This document shows positions 1 to 11,357 of a stretch of 64,000 nucleotides of DNA, piece after piece; position 1 is the stretch's first letter, and each line of letters opens with the position of its first letter. Under the pieces are notes generated by a model. The model ran no database searches. It had not been told where the DNA came from and was given only the letters and a program-made list of their open reading frames with translations. Source of the stretch: Suillus spraguei. Taxonomy: Eukaryota > Basidiomycota > Agaricomycetes > Boletales > Suillaceae. A program made the translations under genes and the position numbers. The stretch covers positions 37,116-101,115 of the forward strand of contig JABCPU010000248.1 of the NCBI GenBank assembly GCA_016800925.1, in the 5' to 3' direction.

Positions 1-59
1 GCTTGCCTAAATCATTGTATTGCCTTACGGAGGTTGATGGTGAAACCATTTCAATCGTC

Positions 60-414
60 TGCGTCTACTGATTCCTCCGACCTTTTTTGGTCCCGGTGAT
101 CCAGAGTTCCTCGAGGCTCTCAGGAACGTGGTGCTACCCGGAGATCAAATCACAGCTCCCCAAGAGTCCCTGAATCGCAAGCGTCTCCGTGATGAAAGCG
201 ATGAGCAGCAAGTTGGGGCGACATCACACGGGACCTTGACCCATGGACTTGGTGACACTGAAGGTAATCCTGAGATTTACGGCGCATCTCGCTTTGGACA
301 TTTCGGAGAGTACATGCATCGCAAGCGCGCCAAACTGCAGATACAAAATGCAACCCTTGATGCAAGCCAAGACGTGGGTGCCAGAAAAAAATCTTTAGCG
401 GTCTTTCAATATAT
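60..414 (+). pseudogene. REV1 (translesion DNA polymerase scaffold) 5' fragment
   Basis: Translation resembles the N-terminus of fungal REV1, the Y-family deoxycytidyl transferase and scaffold of translesion synthesis. Seen: an acidic DPEFLEALRNVVLPGD stretch, then FGEYMHRKRAKLQIQN, then IFSGLSIYV, which is how the REV1 BRCT domain begins. A frame change is needed at a run of T near 83-88 to join the first stretch. After IYV (about 414) the BRCT homology stops; GTGCGT there could be an old splice donor, but what follows is unrelated. No BRCT core, polymerase or C-terminal domain is present, so this is a 5' fragment. The family call rests on remembered conservation around the BRCT start and should be checked by search. 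Confidence 0.6.
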
Positions 415-422
415 GTGCGTAT

Positions 423-1332
423 TTGCATTGTTACCGCAGGAATGCAGGGCCTCAACTATGCTTTGGGATCCCTGGTCCAACGGTGGCAGATCACAATTTC
501 TGCTTTTGCTCTCCGAAGTGTGCTCGTGCGGATGCCATGACCTCCCTCGGGGGAGACGATCCACACTATCGGAAAATCGTGCGGAAGGCGTATGTCAGCT
601 GCGGTGCTCGGCCGCCCGCCATATACAAGCGCAAGACAAGGGAGAAAACACCGATTGCGAAGCATGTTCCAGCCATCCCTCAACCTGCTGGTGCAACACA
701 TCAACACAATAAACTAGATATGGGCGGCCAGTATGATGGGCCTGCTAAAATAAGAAAAGGTCTTCCCTGCACTGGCTCAAGCGACGGCTGCCGTTCTTGC
801 TCGAAAGGCAAAGCAGGGAAGCGAAGCCACGGTCGAGATTTCGGTACAAGCTCCCCAAGTCGCCGCTCAGATATCCCACGACGTCCTTGCCCTTGCCCTG
901 CCTATCCAAAAACTTAGTCCAGAGCTCGATCGAGGTGCTCATAAATCACCGATGACACGATTGCGTGGTGCGCCGCAGCAAAGTTCATAATTAAAAATCG
1001 ATCACAAGACCGTTGACGTCAGAAGTCAACCATCAATCCTTCACCCGGTAGCCGAAGAAAGAGGGAGGGCGAATGGCGGTAATGCTCCTCTTCCTCAAAA
1101 GCTGGATCGTCACGCGACTCCACGACCTCTACGACCAGTCCTTCTAGATACGACCGCTGCAATCTGCCCTCCGAGTAGCCTTCGCGGCTCGACCTCATTT
1201 GCAGGTTGGGACAGCCCAGCTGAACGTCGCGATCGTGCTTCAGAGGGCGAATCTCTCAAGGAAGTATTCGCCCAACTTGAGGACATTCGAGCTTGGATTG
1301 AGGGATGGGATGGAATGCCAGACTCTAATTAG
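423..1332 (+). CDS. hypothetical protein with a CSPxCARxDA..HYR cysteine/histidine motif
   Basis: The first part (423-917, frame open 164 codons) contains FCFCSPKCARADAM followed by DDPHYRKIVRKAYV. This C-x3-C plus downstream HYR layout recurs in uncharacterised basidiomycete proteins and may bind zinc. A second open stretch in another frame (about 1058-1332) ends AQLEDIRAWIEGWDGMPDSN and a TAG stop and looks like the C-terminal exon. Joining the two needs an intron or an indel that I could not place. No start codon could be fixed, because the upstream sequence is the REV1 fragment. The function is unknown. Confidence 0.4.
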
Positions 1333-1507
1333 AGGTCGCACGGGGTGTGATTGGATAAATTAGACATCGCTGGGAAACGTCGATAATACTCCGGTCCCAG
1401 GAGCAAAGGTTTTGTTGGCGTTGGTTTGATACCGGCTGACAGCATTTTTACGGCGTATGGACCCTCGAGGTTCATCTCAAATAAGCCTAGTCATTCGCCG
1501 GAACCTT

Positions 1508-1645
1508 GTAATAGTCTATCTATGAAATCGAATCAACCTTCACATCTCGCGAGGGTCGTCTCAGAAACATGAGATTGTATATCCTCGAGGTGCGCACATA
1601 TCAGCCTAGAATCTGAACAGATTAACCAAAACTATCAGAATCCAC
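1508..1645. repeat. 138-bp dispersed repeat, copy 1
   Basis: Matches 46933-47070 in the same orientation with about five differences in 138 bases (about 96%) and no gaps. It starts GTAATAGTCTATCTATGAAA and ends AGAATCCAC. It lies after the hypothetical gene; the other copy abuts a truncated gene fragment. It has no evident coding potential. Confidence 0.9.
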
Positions 1646-1776
1646 CAAACGAAAATGTGAATGGGGCCTTAGGCCAGAGCAATGCATGCAGGCTAAGGAC
1701 AGAGTGAGTCTAAGGAATATCCGTCGATAAGGCAGGAAGAATTGAAAGTGACAGCCGAGTTATATCATTCTGATCA

Positions 1777-2217
1777 GTGTGTAGTTTGCATGCGCTCTTG
1801 TTTCATGTCGATCCCGAGGCGGAGCAAGAAACTATTTACTTTCAACTGCCGCAGCAAGGCCTGTGCACCGGACAGAGAGGTCAATACGAAACTCTAGAAC
1901 AACCCATGACGGTAGTACAAAGATACTATGCAAGAGTGCCCACCAAGAGCCCCTGTTTGCGGGATGAAGACTTGGGAGTCCTGGTTCAGGACTTGCACGA
2001 GCTAAGCGAGTTCTTGCAGAAGACGAAGCCTCAGGTGCAACTCCTACAGAGTCAGCAGCTGGAAGATAGAGTCGCCTCTATTCTAGCTAGATCTACAGAC
2101 GACTCCAACGACATGCCTCAGACTCCATTCGGGGAAGTATTCCAGATCGATGGAGCTCTGATCTTAAGTCTGAGGTTGATGCATTCAAATATGACTCTCC
2201 AGCTTTTTACTCGCTGA
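1777..2217 (+). CDS. hypothetical ORF, 146 aa
   Basis: Open frame with a plausible amino-acid mix and a Leu/Gln-rich middle (around residues 65-105) that could form a helix or coiled coil. It contains no family motif that I recognise and no visible introns. The gap between it and the inverted repeat (2218-2539) shows nothing. It may be chance or a gene fragment like its neighbours. Confidence 0.25.
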   Translation: MCSLHALLFHVDPEAEQETIYFQLPQQGLCTGQRGQYETLEQPMTVVQRYYARVPTKSPCLRDEDLGVLVQDLHELSEFLQKTKPQVQLLQSQQLEDRVASILARSTDDSNDMPQTPFGEVFQIDGALILSLRLMHSNMTLQLFTR

Positions 2218-2539
2218 CTAGCGCCATAAAAATGATAGGCATACATACAAAGATCTAAGGCATGCTCACAGTCTGAAATGAAGGTCCACGTTGACGATAG
2301 AAATGGTGGACATGCCCACTTCTGCACATCCTTCAAGTATCAACTTAAAGCGAAATACGACACTTGACACCTGTTCATGGCAGGGTGATACTTAACCGTG
2401 TCTAACTATACACAGTACATTTTGTAAGTTTGTCTCGGAGCCACCAACATGAAGCTTCACGAAGCTTAACAGGCACAATGCCTCTCTGGTTCTAAAGATC
2501 GGGATCTCTCTTGTGATCTCGATGCTACTGGAAATGTTT

Positions 2540-3394
2540 TTCTCAGGCTTCCAATAATAGCACTACCACCGGGAAAAATCACCAAATTGGGATATTCCAA
2601 TAATCTCACTATTCCCACATACCTCCCTAGCTCTACTGCTGCACCAGAGCTTTCCCCTTGCTCACTCATGTATATAAGTAGTAGAATGGCATGTACATAC
2701 ATAAAATGATACAATAGACCGCTTTTTTCATTGTCTGAGAGCTTGTACAGCAGTCTACAGTATCGACTACAATATGTGCATCCCAGGACCAAAACATATT
2801 CGATATTTTGCCCCTTCAGCAGGGAAGCAATTCTGACTGTATATATCATATATTAGAGTGTTAATGAATATATTACACCGCTTGTTTGAGCCTCTGGAGT
2901 GTCCTACATCAGTAGATATGTTAAATTCATGAATACCTCTCAAAAAACATAAACCAGTTCGCATTTTTTGGTGTTTAGGTATATAAACTGGTAAACATTA
3001 TTTCTAACATCTCTTTACTAGTATATACAATATATCAAGAGTATAGGTCAGCAGGATCAGTCCCTGGGGTCATATGTATTGTCATCTTCCTGGTGGTTCA
3101 CCCTCTGAGAAACATTTTCCTGCAGCTCGGCCCTCTAGGATGGTAGGTATTTTGTTAATATGAACATATGGAATATATTTATTATATAGGTATACCAGAA
3201 CAATACCAGGATCCTTGTCTACAATCCAAAGTCACTTCCTGCCTACATTGTACCATCTTTTCGCATTTTTGCGGTTTTTCACTACATTCTCACTACATAG
3301 ACTACACCAGCTGTTCATATATCCCTTATGGTACATATATGAAGCCCTCCCAAGGCCATGATCAGGCAGAAATATGTCAGAGTAATGATATCAA
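2540..3394 (+). repeat. left arm of an 855-bp perfect inverted repeat
   Basis: The arm is the exact reverse complement of 3815-4669, as far as I could check by eye; every matched position pair sums to 7209. The arm carries AT-rich sequence with small ORFs that appear identically on both arms, so they are mirror products and probably not genes. Homology breaks sharply at 2540, where the flanks 2532-2539 and 4670-4677 share nothing, and no target duplication is visible. Confidence 0.95.
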
Positions 3395-3814
3395 TGATAT
3401 AGGGGCAAACCCCACAATCATGCAAATGTTATATTTCAACCCTGTCTAGGCGAAGATTTCATTGAAAATATATAGAATACATTGTAAACTACTTAAATAT
3501 GCTATACTAATATATGTTGTGAAGGTAAAGGTGATGTGGAGTGTTGTGGTCTCAATTTGTTGCATTATTATGGTCAGACCACCGATGGCATAGACTGTTG
3601 GTGCATAGTACTTTTTCGATGTTTGGACTTTTTGACTTTCCCACGACCTTTTTCTTATCTATTAGATTCCCCTGCTATCAATTATTCATAGATCCTTCTG
3701 GTAGTCGAGGACTGTATTACTTGGTATATATAGTGTACTCCATGATAGTCTGATTATAATAGTTTACTATATTTATGTCTGGAATTCTTATCAGTGAGAA
3801 TAGGAGATATGTGC
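3395..3814. other. 420-bp spacer of the inverted repeat
   Basis: Unique AT-rich sequence between the two arms. It holds one 70-codon open frame (3541-3753) with no recognisable family, and I see no promoter or RNA signal in it. Confidence 0.8.
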
Positions 3815-4669
3815 TTGATATCATTACTCTGACATATTTCTGCCTGATCATGGCCTTGGGAGGGCTTCATATATGTACCATAAGGGATATATGAACAGCT
3901 GGTGTAGTCTATGTAGTGAGAATGTAGTGAAAAACCGCAAAAATGCGAAAAGATGGTACAATGTAGGCAGGAAGTGACTTTGGATTGTAGACAAGGATCC
4001 TGGTATTGTTCTGGTATACCTATATAATAAATATATTCCATATGTTCATATTAACAAAATACCTACCATCCTAGAGGGCCGAGCTGCAGGAAAATGTTTC
4101 TCAGAGGGTGAACCACCAGGAAGATGACAATACATATGACCCCAGGGACTGATCCTGCTGACCTATACTCTTGATATATTGTATATACTAGTAAAGAGAT
4201 GTTAGAAATAATGTTTACCAGTTTATATACCTAAACACCAAAAAATGCGAACTGGTTTATGTTTTTTGAGAGGTATTCATGAATTTAACATATCTACTGA
4301 TGTAGGACACTCCAGAGGCTCAAACAAGCGGTGTAATATATTCATTAACACTCTAATATATGATATATACAGTCAGAATTGCTTCCCTGCTGAAGGGGCA
4401 AAATATCGAATATGTTTTGGTCCTGGGATGCACATATTGTAGTCGATACTGTAGACTGCTGTACAAGCTCTCAGACAATGAAAAAAGCGGTCTATTGTAT
4501 CATTTTATGTATGTACATGCTATTCTACTACTTATATACATGAGTGAGCAAGGGGAAAGCTCTGGTGCAGCAGTAGAGCTAGGGAGGTATGTGGGAATAG
4601 TGAGATTATTGGAATATCCCAATTTGGTGATTTTTCCCGGTGGTAGTGCTATTATTGGAAGCCTGAGAA
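3815..4669 (-). repeat. right arm of the 855-bp perfect inverted repeat
   Basis: Mirror of 2540-3394. Together the arms could fold into a very long hairpin RNA if transcribed, or extrude as a cruciform. The outer boundary at 4669 is followed by sequence leading into the RPN7 pseudogene. Confidence 0.95.
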
Positions 4670-4754
4670 TCACCAAAGGAGTCAGAAGCCGTTAAGCTTA
4701 ATTGTAAGGGATTGATGGTTTACAAACAAACTTACAAAACCATACCATTTCTAA

Positions 4755-6326
4755 TCAGTGAGTATTATGCTTAATTTTAACAGTATAGCCTGCACTTGAA
4801 AAGATGGAGGGACAAGACGTAAAGTACCAGCACAATGCTTTACTCAATCTTTGTATTGAATTCAACAAGACATCGCCTTGCTTTATGACCTTGTTGTACT
4901 GTACATTCTTGAGTGATGGCCGCGTCGTCTCTGCAATACTGCACACTTTGTCAATAGTGCAATGCAAACGCCCGTTGGCGATAAATCGTGAAAGCTCACT
5001 AGAAGATATGCTCAGAGAGGTGCAAGGTACAGGTGCAGATAGTACATACCTGTCAACAAACTCGATGCTGACACTGAATGCACCGCTAAGACTCTCAAGA
5101 GTGAGGCTGCAGTAGGACTCCAGAAGTTGGCTGTATGCCAAAATCTGCATTTCTTGTAAATAGTAGCGGGTATGAGGCAAGAGGAGTCACGAGGGCAGGA
5201 GATATGTCTGCTCAAGGGTCGCTGTGGGCGTGGACAAAGCATGTCAGTTATGATCAATCACGTCAGACAAGTATAATGAGGCTAGACAAGAATTTCGGAA
5301 GTGGATTGTAGGTGCGAAGAAACGTACTGAGGGCGACGATGAATTTTGCATAATGGCAGTCGTAAAGATTGTTTAAGAGATCTCCAATGATCAGGATTTC
5401 AGGCAAAACGGAGATAACCTCCGGTGCGGTGATGAGCTCAGGAGATAAGGTCAGCAGTGGAAGACCCCAGGAGAACGAACATACCCGCGTCTTGAGATCT
5501 ACTCGTTTGAGGGTGAGAGAGTTTATGATGATAGTGAGAGCGACGAAGCCATTGTATGCTGTGAGTTCAGCGGCAGTGAACGTCGATAGTGCATCGAGGA
5601 GAAGTGCGCCGCCAGCCTTAAGGTGGCAGATGGATGCCATGCGGAGCCCACGGTAGACCTTTAGACGATTACGCCTATCCCAGCCACCGCCCTCCTCGAT
5701 AAATCTGGATGATGTGTTAATTCAAGATCATGGTAAAGCGCTGCGATAGCGCACCTTTCTGTCTTGAGAAGGTTCTCAGTGATGAGGCCATTGTTGCTGA
5801 AGAAAAATCCCAGTCGGATGAGAGTGAGTGCAATATCTACCCTCGAGGCAAGGCCGGGCGTGTTCTCAAGCGCAAGTTTTTGCACTGCGACTGTGCCTTC
5901 CTACATAATGACGTTGAGTGTTATTCAGTCGTATGACTTAGTATAGGGATGGTGCACCTTGCTACCAATTCGGCTTTCAAAGTATCTGATATTTCAGACT
6001 CTCCTTCTTGCCTCTCCACCTCTGCCAGTCTCTCGTCTAGCTTCCTCAGCTCTTCTTCATTGTCTTTCTCCATCGATTCGAGCAATGCGGGATCAGACGT
6101 AAGAGCACCTGCAGAGGTTACTAACTTATAATACGGCGACATTTCTGCGTAGACCAAAGACCAAGTCAACAACATTAAGACAACCTCATTACTTATCGTT
6201 TGCCTTGACTCCTTCAAGCAACTGTTTTCTTGCATTGTCGTGAAGTCACCCGAGTGTTGGTGAGATAAGAGTGAATAGATGCTGTGGCAGGCTAAGATTT
6301 GATATCAGAATAATTTCTTTTGCCAT
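4755..6326 (-). pseudogene. rpn7: decayed 26S proteasome subunit Rpn7/PSMD6
   Basis: Rpn7 is a PCI-domain lid subunit of the 26S proteasome. On the minus strand the family can be followed almost end to end: LSLPQHLFTL near the start (ATG at 6326), KQLLEGVKAN, EMSPYYKLV, LTLIRLGFFF, WDRRNRLKVYRGLRM, LLLDALSTFTAAELTAY, APEVISVLPEI, and the PCI part [46 protein letters not shown]. Several 50-nt introns are recognisable. Defects: in-frame TGA about 6259 and about 5190, both where CGA (Arg) would fit the family; the donor after KAN reads ATAAGT instead of GTAAGT; and a few residues around ELVAR are lost. All three point changes are C-to-T or G-to-A. It is probably a dead paralogue beside a functional copy elsewhere. 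Confidence 0.85.
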
Positions 6327-6526
6327 AACTGTCAGCATCAGCGTCAGGGAGCTCATCTTCGATGTGTCGCACAGGCTCATATTCCCATGGTATGAAGACG
6401 CGTCACACTCAGTCCAAATGCAGAGAATGACTCTCCAACAAGAACGACCTCTGTGACAAGAATGACTCATGTCTCTCCAATGGCTCTCATGCGTGGGCCT
6501 CATGTAACACCCCAGCTTTGATGCTC

Positions 6527-6665
6527 AGAGCGCCGTTTAGATCTGAGCTAGATCCCAGCGCACGGCATACCTTTAAGATCTGAACTTGGTCAGGTGCGCC
6601 CTAGAGCTCATTCTGGCTTGAAGCATGCGGAGTGCTGTTTAGATCTGAGCTAGATCCCGGCGCAC
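6527..6665. repeat. short direct repeat, two units about 102 bp apart
   Basis: The phrase TTTAGATCTGAGCTAGATCC occurs near 6535 and again near 6637, each followed by CGGCGCAC or CAGCGCAC. The surrounding 6330-7000 otherwise holds no gene that I can support. Confidence 0.7.
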
Positions 6666-7005
6666 CATGCCTTCAATATTGAGCCTGCCAGAGCATCTTG
6701 CTTCATTTTCTACGCCCCTCCGCCAATCTTCTCAGACATCGATGCAGAAGATATTCTCCCCTATATCCGTCTGGTCTGCTGTTGAGTTGCATGCAAGTCT
6801 CAAACACGTTCTGTGAAGTAATACCAACTCAGGTTTTACAGTGAACCCGCTGACAAATGCATAGCGTACTCGTACATAAAAATACCTCCTTACATACGCC
6901 AGTCAACGCTAAAACCATGCTGCCAACACCCAGTAATATTGCGCCATCAATCCTGAAGATTCCCAATAAGCATCGAGCTTGTACCTCAACCCCTGATAAT
7001 CCAAT

Positions 7006-7662
7006 ATCTGCAACTTTCTAGATGCGCCAGAGCTCGAGGCATTTCTTGGCCCCAAGGATGGCTTAGATGAGAGATGGCGCATTGTCTGCAGAAACTACGC
7101 TACTCTGTACTTTGTCTTTGCCATCGATGGCGCAGAAAGCAAATTGGGCATCCTAGACTTGACACAGGTGAATGTTGCCTTGCAGTCATGCCTGCGCTGT
7201 GATGAACTGTTCTAGGTTTTTGTAGAAGGGCTTGGTTGGCACTTTGAGAATGCCTGCAAACTGGACCTAGGGTTTTATTTTGATGAAGTGAGTTCCATTG
7301 GTTTCATATGGTTACCCTCCGACAGCCAACGGTTGCGGCTGCCCAGGCGCATCATATTCTTGCAGAAATCATACAAGGTGGTATTGCCTTGGAGGCCAAT
7401 GGAGATGAAATCAGCAACTCAGGTCCATAAGATTTTTGCAGTTCATCTTCATCTCATCCATCATGATGGTCCAATTATGCGTTTTCAAATTCGGTGTTCA
7501 TATTTGGAACGGTCATGCACAGGGATGATATGCCTTCCTATTAATGAATCCTTGGTAGTGAAGCTAGCTTCGAAGGCCAGAAAGAACTCATTTGCATCAG
7601 AAAATCCTTTATCTTTGGCAGTGGAGCCAGGCCCTGAAGCAGATCCCTGCAAACTCCACTAG
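7006..7662 (+). CDS. AP-3 adaptor complex sigma subunit, 5' end missing
   Basis: The small sigma subunit of AP-3 acts in cargo sorting from Golgi or endosomes to the vacuole. Visible exons: 7006-7167 (CNFLDAPELEAFL, YRNYATLYFVF-like RNYATLYFVFAIDGAES, GILDLTQ), 7216-7287 (VFVEGLGWHFENACKLDLGF), 7347 to about 7417 (AHHILAEIIQGGIALEANGDEI), and a last piece about 7555-7662 (SKARKNSFASENPLSL, TAG stop). The introns are GT-AG, 48 and 59 nt for the first two. The frame is intact across these exons. The usual N-terminal stretch (FNxxGKPRLxKFY) could not be found upstream, so this is either a 5'-truncated copy or the first exon is too diverged to read. Confidence 0.75.
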
Positions 7663-8464
7663 GATGGCTGACTGATGAGCTGGCAGGCATCACTACTTGA
7701 TAAGCTGCTGGGAACAAGTTCATCAAGTAGGCAAGGTGATGCAAGGTGCATCTTGTGTCCAAACCCACTGATGCACTCCTTTTGATGGCGGCTATTGCAG
7801 TTCTTCTCAAGCTCTCCAATGAGACGGACCTCAATGTTCTCAATCACAGCATGGAAGCTATGGTTGACTGGTTCAAAACAAATTTATATGCGTGGCTTCT
7901 CAGCTCACCGCACGCCTGGTGAGCACCTTGCGCTCTAGTTACTACTGTGATGCGCTGACAGCATGCATACAGTGTGAGTCTTACTTATGCCTATCTGCAT
8001 TATTCCTAGTTAGCACAACACTGATGATCCAAACTTGTTACATTTCCTCCAGATTCTTAGCTTCTGCCTACATGCAGGTAGTTCATGGCGTCCTTACTAT
8101 TGCCACTCGCAACGATAGCTGCATGGAATTCTGTCAAGATCTATACACTATATGGCTATATATTATATATATCTCAACACATTTTCATATTGTTTTGGAT
8201 GTCTCATTTGATAGAATACATCACTGGGATTCCATTGCACCAACTTTTAAGGAAATTGGTGGTCAGAAACATGAGTTATGATCATTTTACTGTTAACTGA
8301 GCGATTTAACTCAATCACTATATTAGGACAGTATAACTCCATCATAGGACATCAAATATCTAACAGATGCACTGGTATATATACTATAGTGATGGGGATA
8401 TATGATTTTGCACTCATTTCTAATATTGTCATATTATATCTGCTGGTCCAGGGGGAGAGGTTGA
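7663..8464. other. no supported gene
   Basis: Short open frames exist on both strands but none shows family motifs or intron structure. From about 7900 the sequence is AT-rich and repeat-like. Confidence 0.6.
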
Positions 8465-9050
8465 GCTATCATCTTACAAAAAATTGCTGGAGCTTCAAAA
8501 CTTGGTGTGTTGTCTTCTATGACCTTCAAAGCAATGGTAAGAAGCTTGGTTGCATGGTTGATGGTGCCTGAGATGTTTATCTTCAAATGCACCTACCACT
8601 ACTATAGACTCTAGGTCTATCATCTGATAAAAAATTGCTGGAGCTTCAAGACTTGGTGTATCATCTTCAGTGACCTTCAAAATGGTGGGAAGCAGCTTTC
8701 CTAGATGATAGGTCATGTCTAGCATGTCTGACTTGAGATGGACCTCTACCTACTATAGGCACTAAGTCTATCATCTTACAAAAAATTGCTAGAGCTCCAA
8801 GACTTGGTGTATCATCTTCAGTGACCTTTAAAATGGTAGGAAGAAGCTTTTCTGTATGATAGGTCATGTCTAGCATGTCTGACTTAAGATGGACCTCTAT
8901 CTACTATAAGCACTAAGTCTATCAGCTGATAAAAAATTGCTAGAGATTCAAGACTTGGTGTATCATCTTCAGTGACCTTTAAAATGGTAGGAAGCAGCTT
9001 TCCTAGATGATAGGTCATATCTAGTATGTCTGACTTGAGATGGGCCTCTA
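8465..9050. repeat. 151-bp tandem repeat, about 3.9 units
   Basis: Unit starts (CTATCATCT or CTATCAGCT) fall at 8465, 8616, 8767 and 8918, exactly 151 bases apart each time. Units share AAAAAATTGCT, AGACTTGGTGTATCATCTTC and TAGGTCAT. Identity is highest between the later units. The fourth unit is interrupted at 9050/9051 by an LTR. Confidence 0.92.
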
Positions 9051-9522
9051 TGTTACGAACTGGGGTGGTGTCACCAGCGACAGTGATAAGACACAGCTGG
9101 TCTGCTGGGAAGTTCGACTACGTTCAAAGGAGAACAAGACTACTACAAGGAAATGTTCTGAGTAGGATCAAGGTTCAATCAAAGAGTCACAACTCTAAGA
9201 TGATTGGGAGAATAAAGATTAAGGCTAAGGAGTGCTTAAACTTAGAGATGATTCAGACGACTTAGGTTGGAGACCTAAGCGAAGGATATTCCAGGTAAAA
9301 CCCAGTAAGATTAAAGTGAAGTATACAAGTGTAATACAACGTGCTTAAATAAGCCAATATGTGCACATGGACCAAGAGAGATGTGAGAATGTAAATGCGT
9401 ATCCGAAGAAGGAAGGCAACTATAGTACAGATGCGTTGAGCATATGAGTTGGAATCATGTTACATAATATACAAGATAAAGATAAGAGGAAAATGAATAG
9501 AGGGGCACGTACAATTGTAACA
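9051..9522 (-). repeat. gypsy family-A LTR (3' LTR of a truncated element)
   Basis: 472 bp, begins TGTTACGAACTGGGG and ends TTGTAACA on the plus strand. It is homologous throughout to the LTRs at 24112 and 31145. Read on the minus strand it precedes nothing; it is the downstream LTR, since the remnant of the element's last ORF lies at higher coordinates. The next bases, TTACCCCT, mirror the polypurine tract of the full-length copy. Confidence 0.9.
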
Positions 9523-9558
9523 TTACCCCTGTTTTACACGTAAAGTCACCGACTTTAC

Positions 9559-9890
9559 TCATTCTGAAGTATTCACGTAGTAGATTGGATCATCACTGAA
9601 CTCGTAATCTTTGTCAAGAATGGAACCACTCATCATATACATGGCTTCTTCGGCACCAGCACGTCGTTTAGAGTCCCTTCTAGCTGCTGCTCGAGTGTGT
9701 TCGTCATCAAGCTGTCGTTCCCAAGAATGAAGTGCATCATAGAACCTGTTATCTTTCCAGGTTAAAGTAAAGGGGGGAGTTCTGACTCGTTGGGGACAAT
9801 AGATGGATAAGTGGGTCGGCAACCAATACCGACAAACCCACACTGGTACTCTGGGTTGATAGATGGCGGTAAAATTGCCAGGATGGCAGC
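9559..9890 (-). pseudogene. C-terminal remnant of the gypsy 3' zinc-knuckle ORF
   Basis: The translation THLSIYCPQR, FTLTWKD, FYDALHSWERQL and the acidic tail ending at 9559 match the corresponding tail next to the full-length element (24590-24900). Here FYDAL follows TWKDN R with no stop, so this copy keeps an intact reading frame at positions where the full-length copy has TGA. The open frame runs on into the 48-bp minisatellite (to 10482), but that part is satellite sequence and not original protein. Confidence 0.8.
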
Positions 9891-9969
9891 TCAAAGGGCG
9901 AGACCCTAACCCTACCACAGGATTGTACTTTTGGCAAGAGTTGCCATGTATGGTGACCCTAACCCTATA

Positions 9970-10882
9970 ATAAGGTGGTGCTGTGTGTAACGAGTGTCCG
10001 CCTGTACAGATGGCTCCCATTGGGGACCACATATGTGATGAGTAAATCTGTGTAAAGATGGCTCCCTTAAGGAACTGCACCTGTGGTGAGTGTCTAGGTG
10101 TGAAGAGGGCTCCCATAGGGGACTGTGCCTGTGGTGATGTCCACCTGTCAAGAGGGCTCCCATTGGGGACTGTGCCTATGCTGAGTATCTGTATGTAGAG
10201 AGGGCTCCCATTGGGGACCACACATTTGGTGCATTTTTGAGCATCTGCATGTGCAAATGGCTCCCATAGGGGACCGCACCCTGTGATAGAGTGTGGAAGC
10301 CCTCTGCATATCAAGTGGGCTCCCAACGAGGACCACTCGGCTGCAGTGAAAGTCTGTGTGTATGGAGGGCTCTCATAGGGGACCATGCCTGTGACAAGGA
10401 TCTGCTTGTACAAACAGCTTCCATAGGAGACTGCATCTGTGGTGAGTGTCTGCCTGTCAAGAGGGCTCCCATTGGGGACCACACTTGTGGTGAGTATATA
10501 TGTGTAAAGACAGCTCTCATTGGGGACCGTGCCATGCTGAGTATCTGTGTGGAAAGAGGGCTACTATGGGGCAATTATTATCTGCATATAAAGAGGGTTC
10601 ACGCATAGGGGACTGTACCTGTAGTAATTATCTGCATGTCAAGAGGGCTCCCAGTGGGGACCACACTGTGGTGAGTGTCTGCCTGTAGAGAAGGCTCCCA
10701 TTAGGGACCATGTGTGTGGTGAATATCTACTCAAAACATGGCCCCTATGCAGGACTGCACGTGGTGACCATGCCTATGCTGAGTGTCTGCCTATTGAGAG
10801 GGCTCCCATAGGGACTGCATCTGCAGTTGCGGTGAATAACTATGTGCAAAGAGGGCTCCCATTGGGGACCGCACCTGTGCTG
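9970..10882 (+). repeat. 48-bp minisatellite, block 1
   Basis: Degenerate units built around GGCTCCCATTGGGGACC followed by a 28-29 base segment such as GTGCTGAGTATCTGCCTGTC. Unit lengths of 48 and some of 36 are seen, so several frames stay open on both strands. The block is bounded on the left by short CCCTAACCCT motifs (9903, 9957) and interrupted on the right by a solo LTR. Confidence 0.9.
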
Positions 10883-11357
10883 TGTTACAGTCATACGTGC
10901 CCCTATTCATTTTTCCATATCTCCGTTACTTGTATATTACATAACGTGATTCTGACTCATATGCTCAACGCATCTGTACTATAGTTGCCTTCCCTCTTTG
11001 GATACGCACATACATTCTCATGTATCTTTTGGTCCATGCGCACATATTGACCTATTTAAGCACGTTGTACTACGCTTGTGTACTTTACTTTAATCTTACT
11101 GGGTTTTACCTGGAATATCTTTCGCTTAGGCCTCCAACCTAAGTCGTCTTGAATCGTCTCTAAGTCTAAGCACTCCTTAGCCTTAGTCTCTATTCTCGTA
11201 GAACCTCTTAGATTCATCTTTGAGGGTGAACCCTTGATCGTACTTGGAATGCGTTCCTTGTACTCTTACCTTGTCCTCTTCTGGACATTGTAGAACTTCC
11301 CAGCAGACCGTCTGTGTCTTTTCACTGTCGCTGGTGATGCTATCCCAGTTCGTAACA
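10883..11357 (+). mobile_element. solo LTR, gypsy family A, in the minisatellite
   Basis: 475 bp, TGTTACAG to TTCGTAACA, flanked by the 5-bp target duplication TGCTG (10878-10882 and 11358-11362). It contains the ACTTTAATCTT site seen at the start of the R region in the full-length element. The intact duplication shows a clean insertion into a satellite unit, followed by LTR-LTR recombination. Confidence 0.95.

Noticed and set aside
2466..4695. Small ORFs of 65-127 codons in both arms of the inverted repeat
   Set aside because: They are mirror images of each other, lack motifs and sit in AT-rich sequence; treated as by-products of the repeat.
9559..10482. A single 307-aa protein on the minus strand
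   Set aside because: Only the C-terminal third matches a retroelement ORF; the rest is 48-bp satellite read in an open frame, so it is a chance fusion.
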